From contig JAIXPD010000029.1 of NCBI GenBank assembly GCA_027486405.1, positions 95,565 to 159,564 of the forward strand: DNA of 64,000 nt. The letters run 5' to 3'. This DNA is from Azospirillum sp. (lineage in GTDB: Bacteria > Pseudomonadota > Alphaproteobacteria > Azospirillales > Azospirillaceae). Below are positions 9,097-17,333 of the stretch, in pieces; position 1 is the stretch's first letter; the number at the start of each line of letters is the position of its first letter. Both the position numbers and the translations under genes were made by a program. Below the pieces are notes generated by a model. The model had not been told where the DNA came from. It saw only the letters and a program-made list of their open reading frames with translations, and searched no databases.

Positions 9097-9426
9097 CGCA
9101 ATGCTCAAGGCGGGGAAACGATGGGGGGCACTATAGTCGGTTGCGCCAACCACACCGTTGCCGCCGCCTGATCATGCGTTCGAATTTTGTGATGATTGAC
9201 TTTGATCGTCCGGTGATGACCAGCGTGTCGGGGACTGGCACCCTTTTGCGTCCTTGGTCCAGGCTGCCCCGCTGGATCGGGCCGTGACGTTGCGACCGCA
9301 TCGTGTGATGCGATGTTTTCCAGCACGGTTGGATCGGTTAGGGTGAGGGCCTCTTTCCGTTCAAATGTGTTGGCCCAACACCCGTTGGATGGAGCGGCGC
9401 AGGGCATTGGCTGAAACGAGCGGCGA
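9097..9426. promoter_or_regulatory. Divergent control region between galD and its LysR regulator
   Basis: 330 bases between divergent genes. Two dyads stand out: CGCATC-gtgt-GATGCG at 9297-9312 and a 15-bp palindrome GTGTTGGCCCAACAC at 9367-9381, 46 bases before the regulator's ATG. Either could be the LysR binding site; the second sits where autoregulatory sites usually lie. No clear sigma-70 hexamer pair was identified. Confidence 0.5.
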
Positions 9427-10716
9427 ATGAGCGACACCGACGCGACCCGGCTGGAAGACAGCCTGCGCTACATCCGTGATTTTCTGTCGGTGGCGGAAAG
9501 CGGCTCCATCGCGCGGGCGTCCGAGGTGATCTTCAAGGCGTCGTCGGCCATCGCCCGCGCCGTCGGCGAGTTGGAGCGCCATTTGGGCGTCAGCCTGTTC
9601 GAACGCCGACCACGGGGGATGCTGCTCAACGCCTATGGCGAAGCCGTGCGCAACCGGGCGCGCCGGATCACCGACGAGATCACCGCCGCGCTGGACGAGG
9701 TGTCGCGTCTGGCCAAGCTGCAACCGACCGTCGAACGCCACGCCATCACCAGCCTGTTGTTCAACGGACGCGGGCTGCTGCTGCTGATCCATCTGTCCGA
9801 ATTGCGCAACCTCTCGGCCGCCGCCGCCCAGGTCGGCCTGTCGCAGGCCGGGGCCAGCATGGCCCTGTCGCGGATGGAAGGCGCGCTGGGGCAACCGCTG
9901 TTCCAACGCATGATGCAGGGGATGGTCGTCACCGACGCCGGGGCGTTGATCGTGTCGCGCGGCAAGCGCATCGTCGCGGAGTTGCGGCACATGCGCTCCG
10001 ACGTCACCGCCATCGCCGGGACCCTGCACGGCCACGTCACCATCGGTGCCCTGCCGCTGGGCCGCACCCACATTCTCCCCACCGCCATCGCGGCAACGCT
10101 GCGCCGCCACCCCAACATCCGCGTCACCACGGTGGAAAGCCCGTATGAGGCGCTGGTCGCCGGATTGCGCGATGGCGACATCGACGTCATCGTCGGGGCG
10201 CTGCGCACCGGGGAGCGCAACACCGGCCTCCTCACCGAAAGCCTGTTCGAAGACCGCCTGGGCATCATCGCCCGCGCGGGCCACCCCCTGACGGACCCCT
10301 CCTTGCCCGGACACGCCCTGCCCGGACGCCGGATGTCGTTGCCGGATCTGCTGCCGCAACGCTGGATCCTGCCCCGGCCCGGAGCGCCGGGACGCCGCCT
10401 GATCGACCAGTCCTTCCGCGAGCTGGGCATCGCCCCTCCCGCCCCGTCGGTGGAAACCGGCGATCTGGCCGTGTTGCGCAGCCTGCTGACAAACAGCGAC
10501 ATGCTGACCGCCATCTCGCCCCACCAGCTGCACCACGAAATCGCGTCGGGCGATCTGGTGGAGTTGCCGGTTGCGCTGGACCGGACCGTTCGCCAGATCG
10601 GCATCACCCTGCGCGACGGCGCGATGCTCTCCCCCGCCGCGCTGGCGATCCTGGACGACATCCGGGCCGCATCGCGCCGCTTGCCGGAACACCGGGGCGG
10701 GGCGTCGGCGCTCTGA
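9427..10716 (+). CDS. LysR-type regulator with two tandem HTH domains
   Basis: 429 residues, about 130 more than a usual LysR protein. Two winged-helix domains are present: residues about 12-80 (FLSVAESGSIARASEVIF, then VGELERHLGVSLFERRPRG) and about 118-190 (LSAAAAQVGLSQAGASMALS, then LGQPLFQRMMQGMVVTDAG). A normal co-inducer domain follows (GHVTIGALPLGR, then DGDIDVIVGAL). It is divergent from the gallate operon, which points to gallate or a pathway intermediate as the effector; the counterpart in Pseudomonas is GalR, but I do not assign the name because of the different architecture. ATG 9427 lacks a strong ribosome site. Confidence 0.87.
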   Translation: MSDTDATRLEDSLRYIRDFLSVAESGSIARASEVIFKASSAIARAVGELERHLGVSLFERRPRGMLLNAYGEAVRNRARRITDEITAALDEVSRLAKLQPTVERHAITSLLFNGRGLLLLIHLSELRNLSAAAAQVGLSQAGASMALSRMEGALGQPLFQRMMQGMVVTDAGALIVSRGKRIVAELRHMRSDVTAIAGTLHGHVTIGALPLGRTHILPTAIAATLRRHPNIRVTTVESPYEALVAGLRDGDIDVIVGALRTGERNTGLLTESLFEDRLGIIARAGHPLTDPSLPGHALPGRRMSLPDLLPQRWILPRPGAPGRRLIDQSFRELGIAPPAPSVETGDLAVLRSLLTNSDMLTAISPHQLHHEIASGDLVELPVALDRTVRQIGITLRDGAMLSPAALAILDDIRAASRRLPEHRGGASAL

Positions 10717-10736
10717 CGCCGATCCAATCGCGCCCG

Positions 10737-10961
10737 TCACCCGATCAGGCGGTCGGCCAGGTGATGAAGCACCAACGCGATCAGCAGGAAGACCGCCAGG
10801 GTCAGCGCCATCTCGACCACAACCGCGCCCGGCGTGGGCGGGGTGGTCTCCTGGTCGGGTTCGCCCTGACCGGGCAAACGCCCGTCCGGCGCGCGCCGGT
10901 CCAACGGCTGGCGATCAAACGACCGACGACCAAACGGCGCGCGTTGGATGTTCGACAGCAT
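10737..10961 (-). CDS. Small single-span membrane protein, unknown function
   Basis: 74 residues. A strong ribosome site (GGGGAGGTT) lies just upstream of ATG 10961, which supports this short gene. The first 40 residues are Arg/Pro-rich and hydrophilic; residues about 49-66 (VVEMALTLAVFLLIALVL) form one membrane segment near the C-terminus, so it could be a tail-anchored protein. It is convergent with the LysR gene, ending 20 bases from it. No family recognised. Confidence 0.6.
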   Translation of the reverse strand: MLSNIQRAPFGRRSFDRQPLDRRAPDGRLPGQGEPDQETTPPTPGAVVVEMALTLAVFLLIALVLHHLADRLIG

Positions 10962-11084
10962 GGCAACCTCCCCAGCGTGACAGCGCGGCCGGCGCCGCGT
11001 GTCCACCAGTGAAGTCCCGATCCCCGTATAGAAACGAGAGGGAGCACCGGGCGCGCGCCATATAGGCCGCCTATACGGACCGCC

Positions 11085-11669
11085 TCAGCCGCGCTCCACC
11101 ACCGCCTGCCCGCGCGTGGCGTCGGTGATCTTGCGGGCGAAGGCGTCCACCGCGTCGACCGGCAGGGTCACGCGCAGGCGCACGCCGTCGGGGGTGAAAT
11201 CCTCCGGCTCGGCCTGAGCGTGGGGAATGGGGGCGAGCGCGGCGCGGACGCGGGCCTCCTCGGCGAAGGCGCAGGTCACGGACAGGGTGGCGAGCGCCAG
11301 GATCGGTTCACGCGCCATCGCCCGCAGGCAGGCCGACGCCGTGCCGCCATAGGCGCGCACCAGCCCGCCGGTCCCCAACAGGATGCCGCCGAACCAGCGG
11401 CTGACCACCACCGCGACCCGGTCCAACTCCAACCCGTCGATGGCCTGCAAAATCGGGCGTCCGGCGGTCCCGCCCGGTTCGCCGTCGTCGCTGAAACGGT
11501 GCAGGTCGCCAACCCGGTAGGCCCAGCAATTGTGCCCGGCATCGGTGAAGCCATGGGCGGCGATGAACAGCCGCGCCTCCTCCTCGCTGGCCACCGGCCC
11601 GGCGGCGGCGGCGAAGCGGCTTTTCTTGACCTCCTGCTCGAAACGGCCGATCCCGGTCAGCGCGAACAT
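11085..11669 (-). CDS. IMPACT/YigZ family protein
   Basis: 194 residues. The N-terminal UPF0029/Impact domain is clear: KKSRFAAAAGPVASEEEARLF, HNCWAYRVG, FSDDGEPGGTAGRPIL and VSRWFGGILLGTGGLVRAYG. A short C-terminal ferredoxin-like domain (DUF1949 type) follows from about residue 130. Eukaryotic IMPACT restrains Gcn2 activation; the bacterial role is not settled, though a link to translation has been proposed. It ends 85 bases before no obvious partner and starts 15 bases after the SorC-type regulator, so it may be cotranscribed with it. Confidence 0.88.
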   Translation of the reverse strand: MFALTGIGRFEQEVKKSRFAAAAGPVASEEEARLFIAAHGFTDAGHNCWAYRVGDLHRFSDDGEPGGTAGRPILQAIDGLELDRVAVVVSRWFGGILLGTGGLVRAYGGTASACLRAMAREPILALATLSVTCAFAEEARVRAALAPIPHAQAEPEDFTPDGVRLRVTLPVDAVDAFARKITDATRGQAVVERG

Positions 11670-11684
11670 GCCCGCTCCACCCGA

Positions 11685-12635
11685 TCAGCCCAGCGACAGG
11701 ACGGCGGCGGCGGTCCGCTCGTCGGTGATCAGGCCCTTGGCCAGCTTGCCGCGCAGGGCGGCGCGGATCGCCATCACCTTTTGATCGCCGCCGCCGACGA
11801 TGATGGTGTTGCACTCCTTCAGCACGGCCAGCGGGACGCCGACCATGCGGTCGTTGACGGCCCCGTGCAGCGGTTCGCCGACGTTGTTGTAGACACGCCC
11901 GGCGATCTCCCCCACCCCGCCCAAGTCGATCAGTTCCATCAGTTCGGCGTCGTTGACGAAACCGTCATGGTGGAAGGCGGAGTTCCACGCGATGCTGCCG
12001 ACCCCGACGAAACAGGCGCTGGTCTGCGCCACCAACTCCAGAATGCGGGTGTAGGAGCGTTGGGCGCGCAGCACCTGCGCCTCCTCCACCGCCTCCGTCA
12101 CGCTGGGGGTGGGCAGCGGAAAGCCCGACGCGCCGGTGCGTTCGGCCAGACTCATCACCACCTCATACGGCGCGGCGCGGCCATCGCGCAGCATCGCGCC
12201 GACCAGCGACACGGTCTTGTGCTCCGGCCGGTTCATCGTCATCACCTCGGCCACGGCGGCGCGCAGGGTGCGGCCGGTGGACAGGCCCAGCACCGTCGGC
12301 TCGCGCGGCTCCAGATAGGTTTCGATCTGCTCGGCGGCGGCGATGGCGATGCCGGAAATCGGGTTGGAATGGCCGGGATCGACCGGCATCACCGTGCATT
12401 GCGCCAGCCCATAGCGCTCGCGCAACCGCTCCTCCAGGGCCACCGCCTCGGCGATCGGGTGATTCAGACGGAATTTGATCAGCTTTTCGGCGACGGCCAG
12501 CGACACCAGCCGCTGCGCGGCCTGCCGCGACACGTTCAGCTTGGTGGCGACCTCGTCCTGGGTGTTTCCGGCGATGTAATAGAGCCAGGCGGCGCGCGCC
12601 GCTTGATCGAGCTTCCGGCTGTGACGGTCTGACAT
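11685..12635 (-). CDS. SorC/DeoR-type sugar-binding transcriptional regulator
   Basis: 316 residues. N-terminal HTH at about 20-50 (AGNTQDEVATKLNVSRQAAQRLV), then the phosphosugar-binding SorC domain with VLGLSTGRTLRAAVAEV, FVGVGSIAWNSAF and IVGGGDQKVMAIRAAL. SorC proteins bind a phosphorylated sugar or polyol and usually act as activators or repressors of adjacent catabolic genes. It lies immediately downstream of the FGGY kinase gene but behind a strong terminator, so it probably has its own promoter. Likely controls the polyol uptake and kinase genes at 12977-19319. Confidence 0.9.
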   Translation of the reverse strand: MSDRHSRKLDQAARAAWLYYIAGNTQDEVATKLNVSRQAAQRLVSLAVAEKLIKFRLNHPIAEAVALEERLRERYGLAQCTVMPVDPGHSNPISGIAIAAAEQIETYLEPREPTVLGLSTGRTLRAAVAEVMTMNRPEHKTVSLVGAMLRDGRAAPYEVVMSLAERTGASGFPLPTPSVTEAVEEAQVLRAQRSYTRILELVAQTSACFVGVGSIAWNSAFHHDGFVNDAELMELIDLGGVGEIAGRVYNNVGEPLHGAVNDRMVGVPLAVLKECNTIIVGGGDQKVMAIRAALRGKLAKGLITDERTAAAVLSLG

Positions 12636-12976
12636 CGGGGCGTTGGGTTCCTGCTGCCGGTTTCGGGATCAGACTACGTGAAAAGCAAATCCGGTGGCTA
12701 TGGCCTGTGTGGGGCAAATCACCCCGAACACGCGGGAAAGGGGAAAAAAGGGGCCGGGCGACAGGCGCGCCCGGCCCTGCAAGTCACCTCGCCCCAAGGC
12801 ATACGGGGAGAGGCTGGAGGGTAAACACCACTGGGACAGCCACGGGCGTCACCCCATGGAGGATCGCCCGGCGTCAACCGTGACGCCGCGCGGCAACAAC
12901 CGGCCCTCCGTCCCGCAAGGGTCGGCCGGTGGATGCCCCGCACCGGGTTTGGCGCGGGGGTGTGTCGGAAGGCGGG
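12636..12976. other. Intergenic region between kinase and SorC genes
   Basis: 341 bases. It holds the intrinsic terminator described at 12744-12777 and, at 12636-12743, the likely promoter of the SorC-type gene. Bases 12778-12970 are GC-rich with several short dyads (for example around 12860-12890) but match no riboswitch or RNA that I can recognise. Confidence 0.35.
12744..12777 (-). terminator. Intrinsic terminator of the FGGY kinase transcript
   Basis: On the minus strand a perfect 10-bp GC stem (12768-12777 with 12751-12760, 7-nt loop) is followed by CTTTTTTCCC, a textbook Rho-independent terminator 200 bases after the kinase stop. Confidence 0.85.
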
Positions 12977-14662
12977 TCAGGCGGTCGGGTCGGCGGTCAT
13001 CGGGTCGGCGGTCAGCCGGTCCAACTCCTGACGGTGGCGGTGCATCGCCAGAAACACCGCGTAACGCCGGTCATGCATGGCGCGGGCCTGCGGGTCCGGG
13101 TGCAACAGCGCGTCGTCCGCCGCCATGGCGCGGGCGGCGGCGGCCAGACCATCGTAACGCCCGGCCCCGGCGGCGGCCGCGATGGCGGTCCCCAGCAGCA
13201 CCGGTTCCGGGCAGGCCGAACGGGCGATGGCGCAGCCGCAGGCGTCGGCGTAGAGATTGACCAGGAAGGGATTCGCGGCGTGGCCGCCGCTGAGATGGAT
13301 GGTGTCGATGGCGTATCCGGCCTCGTTCATGCGATCGATGATGTGGCGGACCCCATAGGCGATGGCCGCCGCCGTCGCCCAATAGAGATCGAGCAAGGAT
13401 TCCGCGCTGCGGTCGAGCGTGAGGCCGGAGATCACCCCGACCGCGTTCGGATCGGCCAGCGGCGAACGGTTGCCGTGGAAATCGGGCAGCACATGCAAAC
13501 GCGGGGCAAGCGCGCTCCCCTTTGCTTGCGTGATGCGGGCGTGCAGGATCGCGCCGATGGCGTCGTGCGGCTTGGGACCGAAGGCCGCCCGCGCCGGATG
13601 CCCTTCGACGATGTGGTCGAGCAAGGCCCCGGTGGCCGATTGCCCGCCCTCGCTCAGATGAAACCCGTCGCAGACCGCGCCGTCATACGGCCCCCAGACG
13701 CCGGGGATGAAGCGCGGGACCGTCGTCAACCCCATGTTGCAGGAGGAGGTTCCGGCGATCAGCGCGATGCGGTTGTCGATGCTCTCGCCCAGATGCCCGC
13801 CCAAGGTGCCCAGCGCCCCGGCGTGCGCGTCGATCAGACCGGCGGCGACGACACAGCGGGTGGTCAGGCCCAGCGCCGCCGCCGCCGCACCGGTCAAGGG
13901 TCCGATGGCCGCACCGATGGGCAGGGCGCGGTCGGGCACGCCGGTGCGTTCAAAAAAATCCTCCAACCCGACCTGGGCCAGAAAGGCGCGATCCCACGGC
14001 TGATCGGCGTGGGCCAGATAGGTCCATTTGCAGGTCAGGGTGCAGACCGATCGTTCGTTCCGCCCGGTGGACATCCAGCTGAGGAAATCGGCCAGATCGA
14101 AAATCAGACCGCTGCGCGCCCAGGAATCGGGCCGGTGGCGCTTCAGCCACATCAGCTTCGGGATTTCCATTTCCGGCGACATCCGCCCGCCCAGGAAACG
14201 CAGCACCTCGGCCCCGGTGGCGCTGCAATCCTCCGCCTGCGCGATGGCGCGATGGTCCATCCACACGATGGTGTCCCATTGGTCGGGGTCGGGGTCGGGG
14301 TCGGGGTCGGCCTGTTCCGCTCCGCCCCCGACCGGCGTCACGCCGATCTTGGCCCCGTCGGCCTGCCGCACCACCAGCGAACAGGTGGCGTCATAGGCGA
14401 TGCCGACCACCCGTTCCGCCGCGACACCGGAGTCCGCCACCGCCCCGCGCACGGCGGTGCAGACCGATTGCCAGATGTTGGCGGAATCCTGCTCGACGAC
14501 GTCGGCCAGCGGGCGGCTGGTGGCGATGGGGCAGACGGCGCGGCCCAACAGCCGCCCGTCGAGCGTGAACAGCCCGGCGCGGACGCTGGTCGATCCGACA
14601 TCGACGCCGACCACGACATCGACCGCTCCCCCGGCGGTGGATGGCCCGACAGAACCCGTCAT
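12977..14662 (-). CDS. FGGY-family carbohydrate kinase, ribulokinase-like
   Basis: 561 residues. N-terminal ATPase half begins VVVGVDVGSTSVRAGLF (phosphate-1 loop); GIAYDATCSLVV, WMDHRA and the C-terminal GTSSCNMGL and LSGGHAANPFLVNLYAD are typical of the ribulokinase/FGGY branch that phosphorylates ketopentoses such as D-ribulose. Cytoplasmic. It sits with a SorC regulator, HAD phosphatase, SDR and polyol ABC transporter, so the pathway is probably oxidation of a pentitol or hexitol followed by phosphorylation. A run of DP pairs at residues about 118-127 comes from a hexamer expansion in the DNA. Ribosome site AAAGGGAA before ATG 14662. Confidence 0.88.
   Translation of the reverse strand: MTGSVGPSTAGGAVDVVVGVDVGSTSVRAGLFTLDGRLLGRAVCPIATSRPLADVVEQDSANIWQSVCTAVRGAVADSGVAAERVVGIAYDATCSLVVRQADGAKIGVTPVGGGAEQADPDPDPDPDQWDTIVWMDHRAIAQAEDCSATGAEVLRFLGGRMSPEMEIPKLMWLKRHRPDSWARSGLIFDLADFLSWMSTGRNERSVCTLTCKWTYLAHADQPWDRAFLAQVGLEDFFERTGVPDRALPIGAAIGPLTGAAAAALGLTTRCVVAAGLIDAHAGALGTLGGHLGESIDNRIALIAGTSSCNMGLTTVPRFIPGVWGPYDGAVCDGFHLSEGGQSATGALLDHIVEGHPARAAFGPKPHDAIGAILHARITQAKGSALAPRLHVLPDFHGNRSPLADPNAVGVISGLTLDRSAESLLDLYWATAAAIAYGVRHIIDRMNEAGYAIDTIHLSGGHAANPFLVNLYADACGCAIARSACPEPVLLGTAIAAAAGAGRYDGLAAAARAMAADDALLHPDPQARAMHDRRYAVFLAMHRHRQELDRLTADPMTADPTA
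14281..14310 (-). repeat. GGTCGG hexamer repeat inside the kinase gene
   Basis: Five perfect copies of GGTCGG in a row (14281-14310), read on the coding strand as Asp-Pro pairs. The insert falls in a surface loop between two conserved blocks and preserves the frame. Confidence 0.9.
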
Positions 14663-14822
14663 CGTCCGTTCCCTTTCATCGCCGTGTCAGCCCCGGCCCG
14701 TGCTTCGTTCGCCCAACAAACACGATGTCGCCCCATCGCTCTAGCGGGCCTGTTGTCGAAAATCAGTAGGTTTTTTCATCGGATGACCGAAAAACCCCGA
14801 TTTCCCCGGGCCGTGCTGCAAT

Positions 14823-15497
14823 TCACGCCCGGCTGGCCAACCGGGCCGCCTGGTCGAGCAGATGGAGCAGGACCGGATCGCGAAAATCGCCGACCGTCAC
14901 ATCCGCCCCGGCCTGGCGCAGGGCGTCGGCCGACAGCGTCGTTGTCATCCCCACCGTCAGGATGCCCGCCGCCTTGCCCGCCTGGACGCCGGGGATCGAA
15001 TCCTCGAACACCACCGCCTCGTCCGGCCCCAGGCCCAGCGCGGCCAAGGCCGTCTGGTAGGGCAGCGGGTCCGGCTTGGAGCGGGGCAACTCCTCCGCCA
15101 GCACCAGCGGGTCGAAGGCCCCGGTCAGCGCCAGCAGATCCAGAACATGATGGACGTTCGCCGCCGGGGCGTTCGTCACCAGCCCGATGCGGATCCCCCG
15201 CCCGCGCGCCCGGTCGAGCAGCGCGTGCAAGCCGTCGATGGCGGTCAGACCGCCCGACGCACGGCGGAAGGCGGCCTCCTTGTCGTCGGCGAAGCGGTCA
15301 TGCTCGTCGCGGCTGGCGTTGGGAAACAGGTCGCGGCAGATCGCCTCGTTGGACCGGCCCGAGATCGCCGTTTTGAAAAACTGGTGATCGATGGCGATGC
15401 CATGCGGCTCCAGCGCGGCGGCGAACGCCTCGAAATGCAGCGGATCGGTGTCGGCCAATGTGCCGTCCAGATCAAACAGCAAAGCCCGGATAGCCAC
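14823..15497 (-). CDS. HAD-family phosphatase (beta-phosphoglucomutase-like)
   Basis: 224 residues. HAD motif I LLFDLDGTLADTDPLHF (nucleophile and acid Asp pair), motif II LVTNAP, motif III Lys in PRSKPDPLPYQ, motif IV VFEDSIPGVQAGKAAG. The helical cap between residues 17 and 85 marks subclass I. Such proteins dephosphorylate or isomerise sugar phosphates. GTG start at 15497 with AAAGGGTGAG upstream. In polyol operons of related bacteria a HAD protein commonly accompanies the SDR and kinase; the substrate here is unknown. Confidence 0.87.
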   Translation of the reverse strand: MAIRALLFDLDGTLADTDPLHFEAFAAALEPHGIAIDHQFFKTAISGRSNEAICRDLFPNASRDEHDRFADDKEAAFRRASGGLTAIDGLHALLDRARGRGIRIGLVTNAPAANVHHVLDLLALTGAFDPLVLAEELPRSKPDPLPYQTALAALGLGPDEAVVFEDSIPGVQAGKAAGILTVGMTTTLSADALRQAGADVTVGDFRDPVLLHLLDQAARLASRA

Positions 15498-15544
15498 GTT
15501 CTCACCCTTTCTTCAGAAACGACGATCTTGGTCGTTCCGGCAGC

Positions 15545-16183
15545 TTACCAGCAGGTGTAGCCGCCGTCGGCCAAAACAATGGAGCCGGTCAGCAGGCTGG
15601 CGGCGTCCGACGCCAGGAACAGCACGACCGAGGCGATCTCGTCGGTCTGGCCGATCCGGGCCATCGGCGTCATCTCGATCCAGGTGCGGTAGAGGTCGCC
15701 GCCCTCTTCCATGCCGAACTTGGTCAGCGGGGTTTCGATGTAGGTCGGGGCCACCGCGTTGATGCGGACGCCGCGCGCGCCCCATTCGGCGGCCAGCGAG
15801 CGGGTCAGGTGGTGAACCGCCGCCTTCGACGCGTTGTAATAGCTCTGCGGCTGCGGCTTGTTGACGATGAAGCCCGACATCGACCCGATGTTGACCACGG
15901 AGCCGACGCCACGCTCCAGCATGTGGCGGCCGAAGGCGCGGCAGCACCAGAACACGCCGTTCAGGTTGACGTCGATCACGTTCAGCCAATGCTCGTCGGC
16001 CACCTCTTCGCCGGGCGTGCCGCTGCGGGCGATGCCGGCGTTGTTGACCAGAATATCGATGCGACCATGGCGGGCGACGATCTCGTCGGCCACGCGGGTG
16101 ACGTCGGCGGGCTTGGTGACGTCGAGCAGGACGACATCGGCGGTGTAACCGGCGGCTTCCAGCTCCGCCTTGCCGCTGGCGGC
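15545..16183 (-). pseudogene. SDR-family polyol dehydrogenase, N-terminus deleted
   Basis: 212 codons remain. From the C-terminal side the gene is intact: VLLDVTKPADVTRVADEI, NNAG (ILVNNAGIARSG), catalytic Ser in NIGSMSGF, YxxxK as YYNASK, then the family end GSIVLADGGYTCW. What is missing is the first strand and the TGxxxGIG nucleotide loop, about 40 residues. Reading upstream, homology ends around base 16185, where the sequence abruptly becomes the end of a sugar-binding protein gene on the other strand. Without the cofactor loop the protein cannot bind NAD normally, so this is scored as a broken gene. Confidence 0.85.
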
Positions 16184-16185
16184 GA

Positions 16186-16356
16186 CCCTACGCGGGGATC
16201 CAGTTCGTGGCGATCCCGGAATTCCAGGGCATCGGCGCGCAGGTCGGCCAGTCCGTCGCCGCCGCCCTGTCGGGCCAGACGACGGTCGATCAGGCGCTGC
16301 AAACCGCGCAGTCGGCGGTTGAGCGCACGATGAAGCAGGCCGGTTACATCAAGTAA
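16186..16356 (+). pseudogene. Sugar/polyol ABC substrate-binding protein, C-terminal remnant
   Basis: 56 codons in the frame ending TAA 16354-16356: PYAGIQFVAIPEFQGIGAQV, then QSVAAALSGQTTVDQALQ and a terminal MKQAGYIK. This is the closing segment of a SmoE-type polyol-binding protein, about 380 residues of which (with signal peptide and promoter) are missing. It lies exactly where the binding-protein gene should be, 88 bases before the two permease genes, and abuts the remnant of the divergent SDR gene. Confidence 0.85.
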
Positions 16357-16371
16357 GCGCCCACACGGGAT

Positions 16372-16396
16372 CGGGGCGCGCCACCCGCGCGCCCCG
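16372..16396 (+). terminator. Stem-loop between binding-protein remnant and permease
   Basis: A 9-bp perfect GC stem (16372-16380 with 16388-16396) and 7-nt loop 15 bases after the stop of the binding-protein remnant. Such hairpins between binding protein and permease genes normally reduce expression of the permeases relative to the binding protein. Confidence 0.6.
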
Positions 16397-16444
16397 TTTC
16401 CGTCCGCCGCCCCCGTCTTTGGCTTCTTTTTGGACATCCGCATC

Positions 16445-17326
16445 ATGAACCAGCCAATCAAGGGAGGACGGGGCGTCAACGCCCTGCCGTTCGTCGCCCC
16501 GTCGGTGGTCATCCTGTTCATCTGGATGATCGTCCCGCTGGTGATGACGCTCTGGTTCTCCTTCCAGCGCTACAACCTTCTCAGCCCGGAGCTGTCCGGC
16601 TTCGTGGGCTTGAGCAACTATTCCTTCCTGCTGACCGATCCCTCGCTGTGGGTCGCGATGGCCAACACGCTGCTGCTGGTCGGCGGGGTGCTGGCGATCA
16701 CCGTGGTGGGCGGCACGCTGCTGGCGGTGCTGTTCGATCAGGATTTCTTCGGCAGCAAGGTCGCCCGCCTGCTGGCCATCGCGCCGTTCTTCGTGATGCC
16801 GACGGTCAGCGCGCTGATCTGGAAAAACCTGCTGATGCACCCGGTCAACGGCGTCAGCGCGGCGATTGCCCGCGCGCTGGGCCTGCAACCGGTGGATTGG
16901 TTCGGCCAATGGCCGCTGTTCTCCGTCACCGTCATCGTCGCCTGGCAATGGCTGCCCTTTGCCCTCCTGATCCTGCTGACCGCGCTGCAATCGCTCGACC
17001 ACGAGCAGAAGGAGGCGGCGCGCATGGACGGGGCCGGGCCGATCGCCATCTTCTGGTGGATCGTGCTGCCGCACATGGGCCGGGCGATCAAGGTGGTGGT
17101 GATGATCGAAACCATCTTCTTCCTGTCGATCTTCGCGGAGATCTACACGACGACCGGCGGCGGTCCGGGTCTGGCCTCCACCAACCTCACCTACCTCATC
17201 TATCTGCGCGCCTTGCTGGAGTTCGACGTCGGCACCGCGTCGGCCGGTGGTGTGATCGCCATCGTGTTGGCCAACATCGTCGCGGCCTTCCTGGTCCGCT
17301 CCATCGCCCGCAACCTCGACGCCTGA
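16445..17326 (+). CDS. Polyol/sugar ABC transporter permease 1 (SmoF-like)
   Basis: 293 residues, six membrane segments. The EAA loop that docks the ATPase reads EQKEAARMDGAGPIAIFWWIVLPHM. Family: MalF-type permeases of CUT1 transporters; the closest I recognise are the sorbitol/mannitol systems (SmoF). ATG 16445 follows an A/T-rich leader without a strong ribosome site; an upstream ATA-proximal start at 16430 is less likely. With the binding protein lost, import by this system is probably impaired. Confidence 0.88.
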   Translation: MNQPIKGGRGVNALPFVAPSVVILFIWMIVPLVMTLWFSFQRYNLLSPELSGFVGLSNYSFLLTDPSLWVAMANTLLLVGGVLAITVVGGTLLAVLFDQDFFGSKVARLLAIAPFFVMPTVSALIWKNLLMHPVNGVSAAIARALGLQPVDWFGQWPLFSVTVIVAWQWLPFALLILLTALQSLDHEQKEAARMDGAGPIAIFWWIVLPHMGRAIKVVVMIETIFFLSIFAEIYTTTGGGPGLASTNLTYLIYLRALLEFDVGTASAGGVIAIVLANIVAAFLVRSIARNLDA

Positions 17327-17333
17327 GGCCGCC

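Noticed and set aside
9236..9249. Sigma-54-like sequence TGGCAC...TTGC before the LysR gene
   Set aside because: The spacing between GG and GC is one base short of the strict sigma-54 requirement, and the gene's neighbours give no sigma-54 context.
12778..12976. Possible riboswitch between kinase and SorC genes
   Set aside because: Several GC-rich dyads are present but no conserved core of a cobalamin, TPP or other known riboswitch could be matched.
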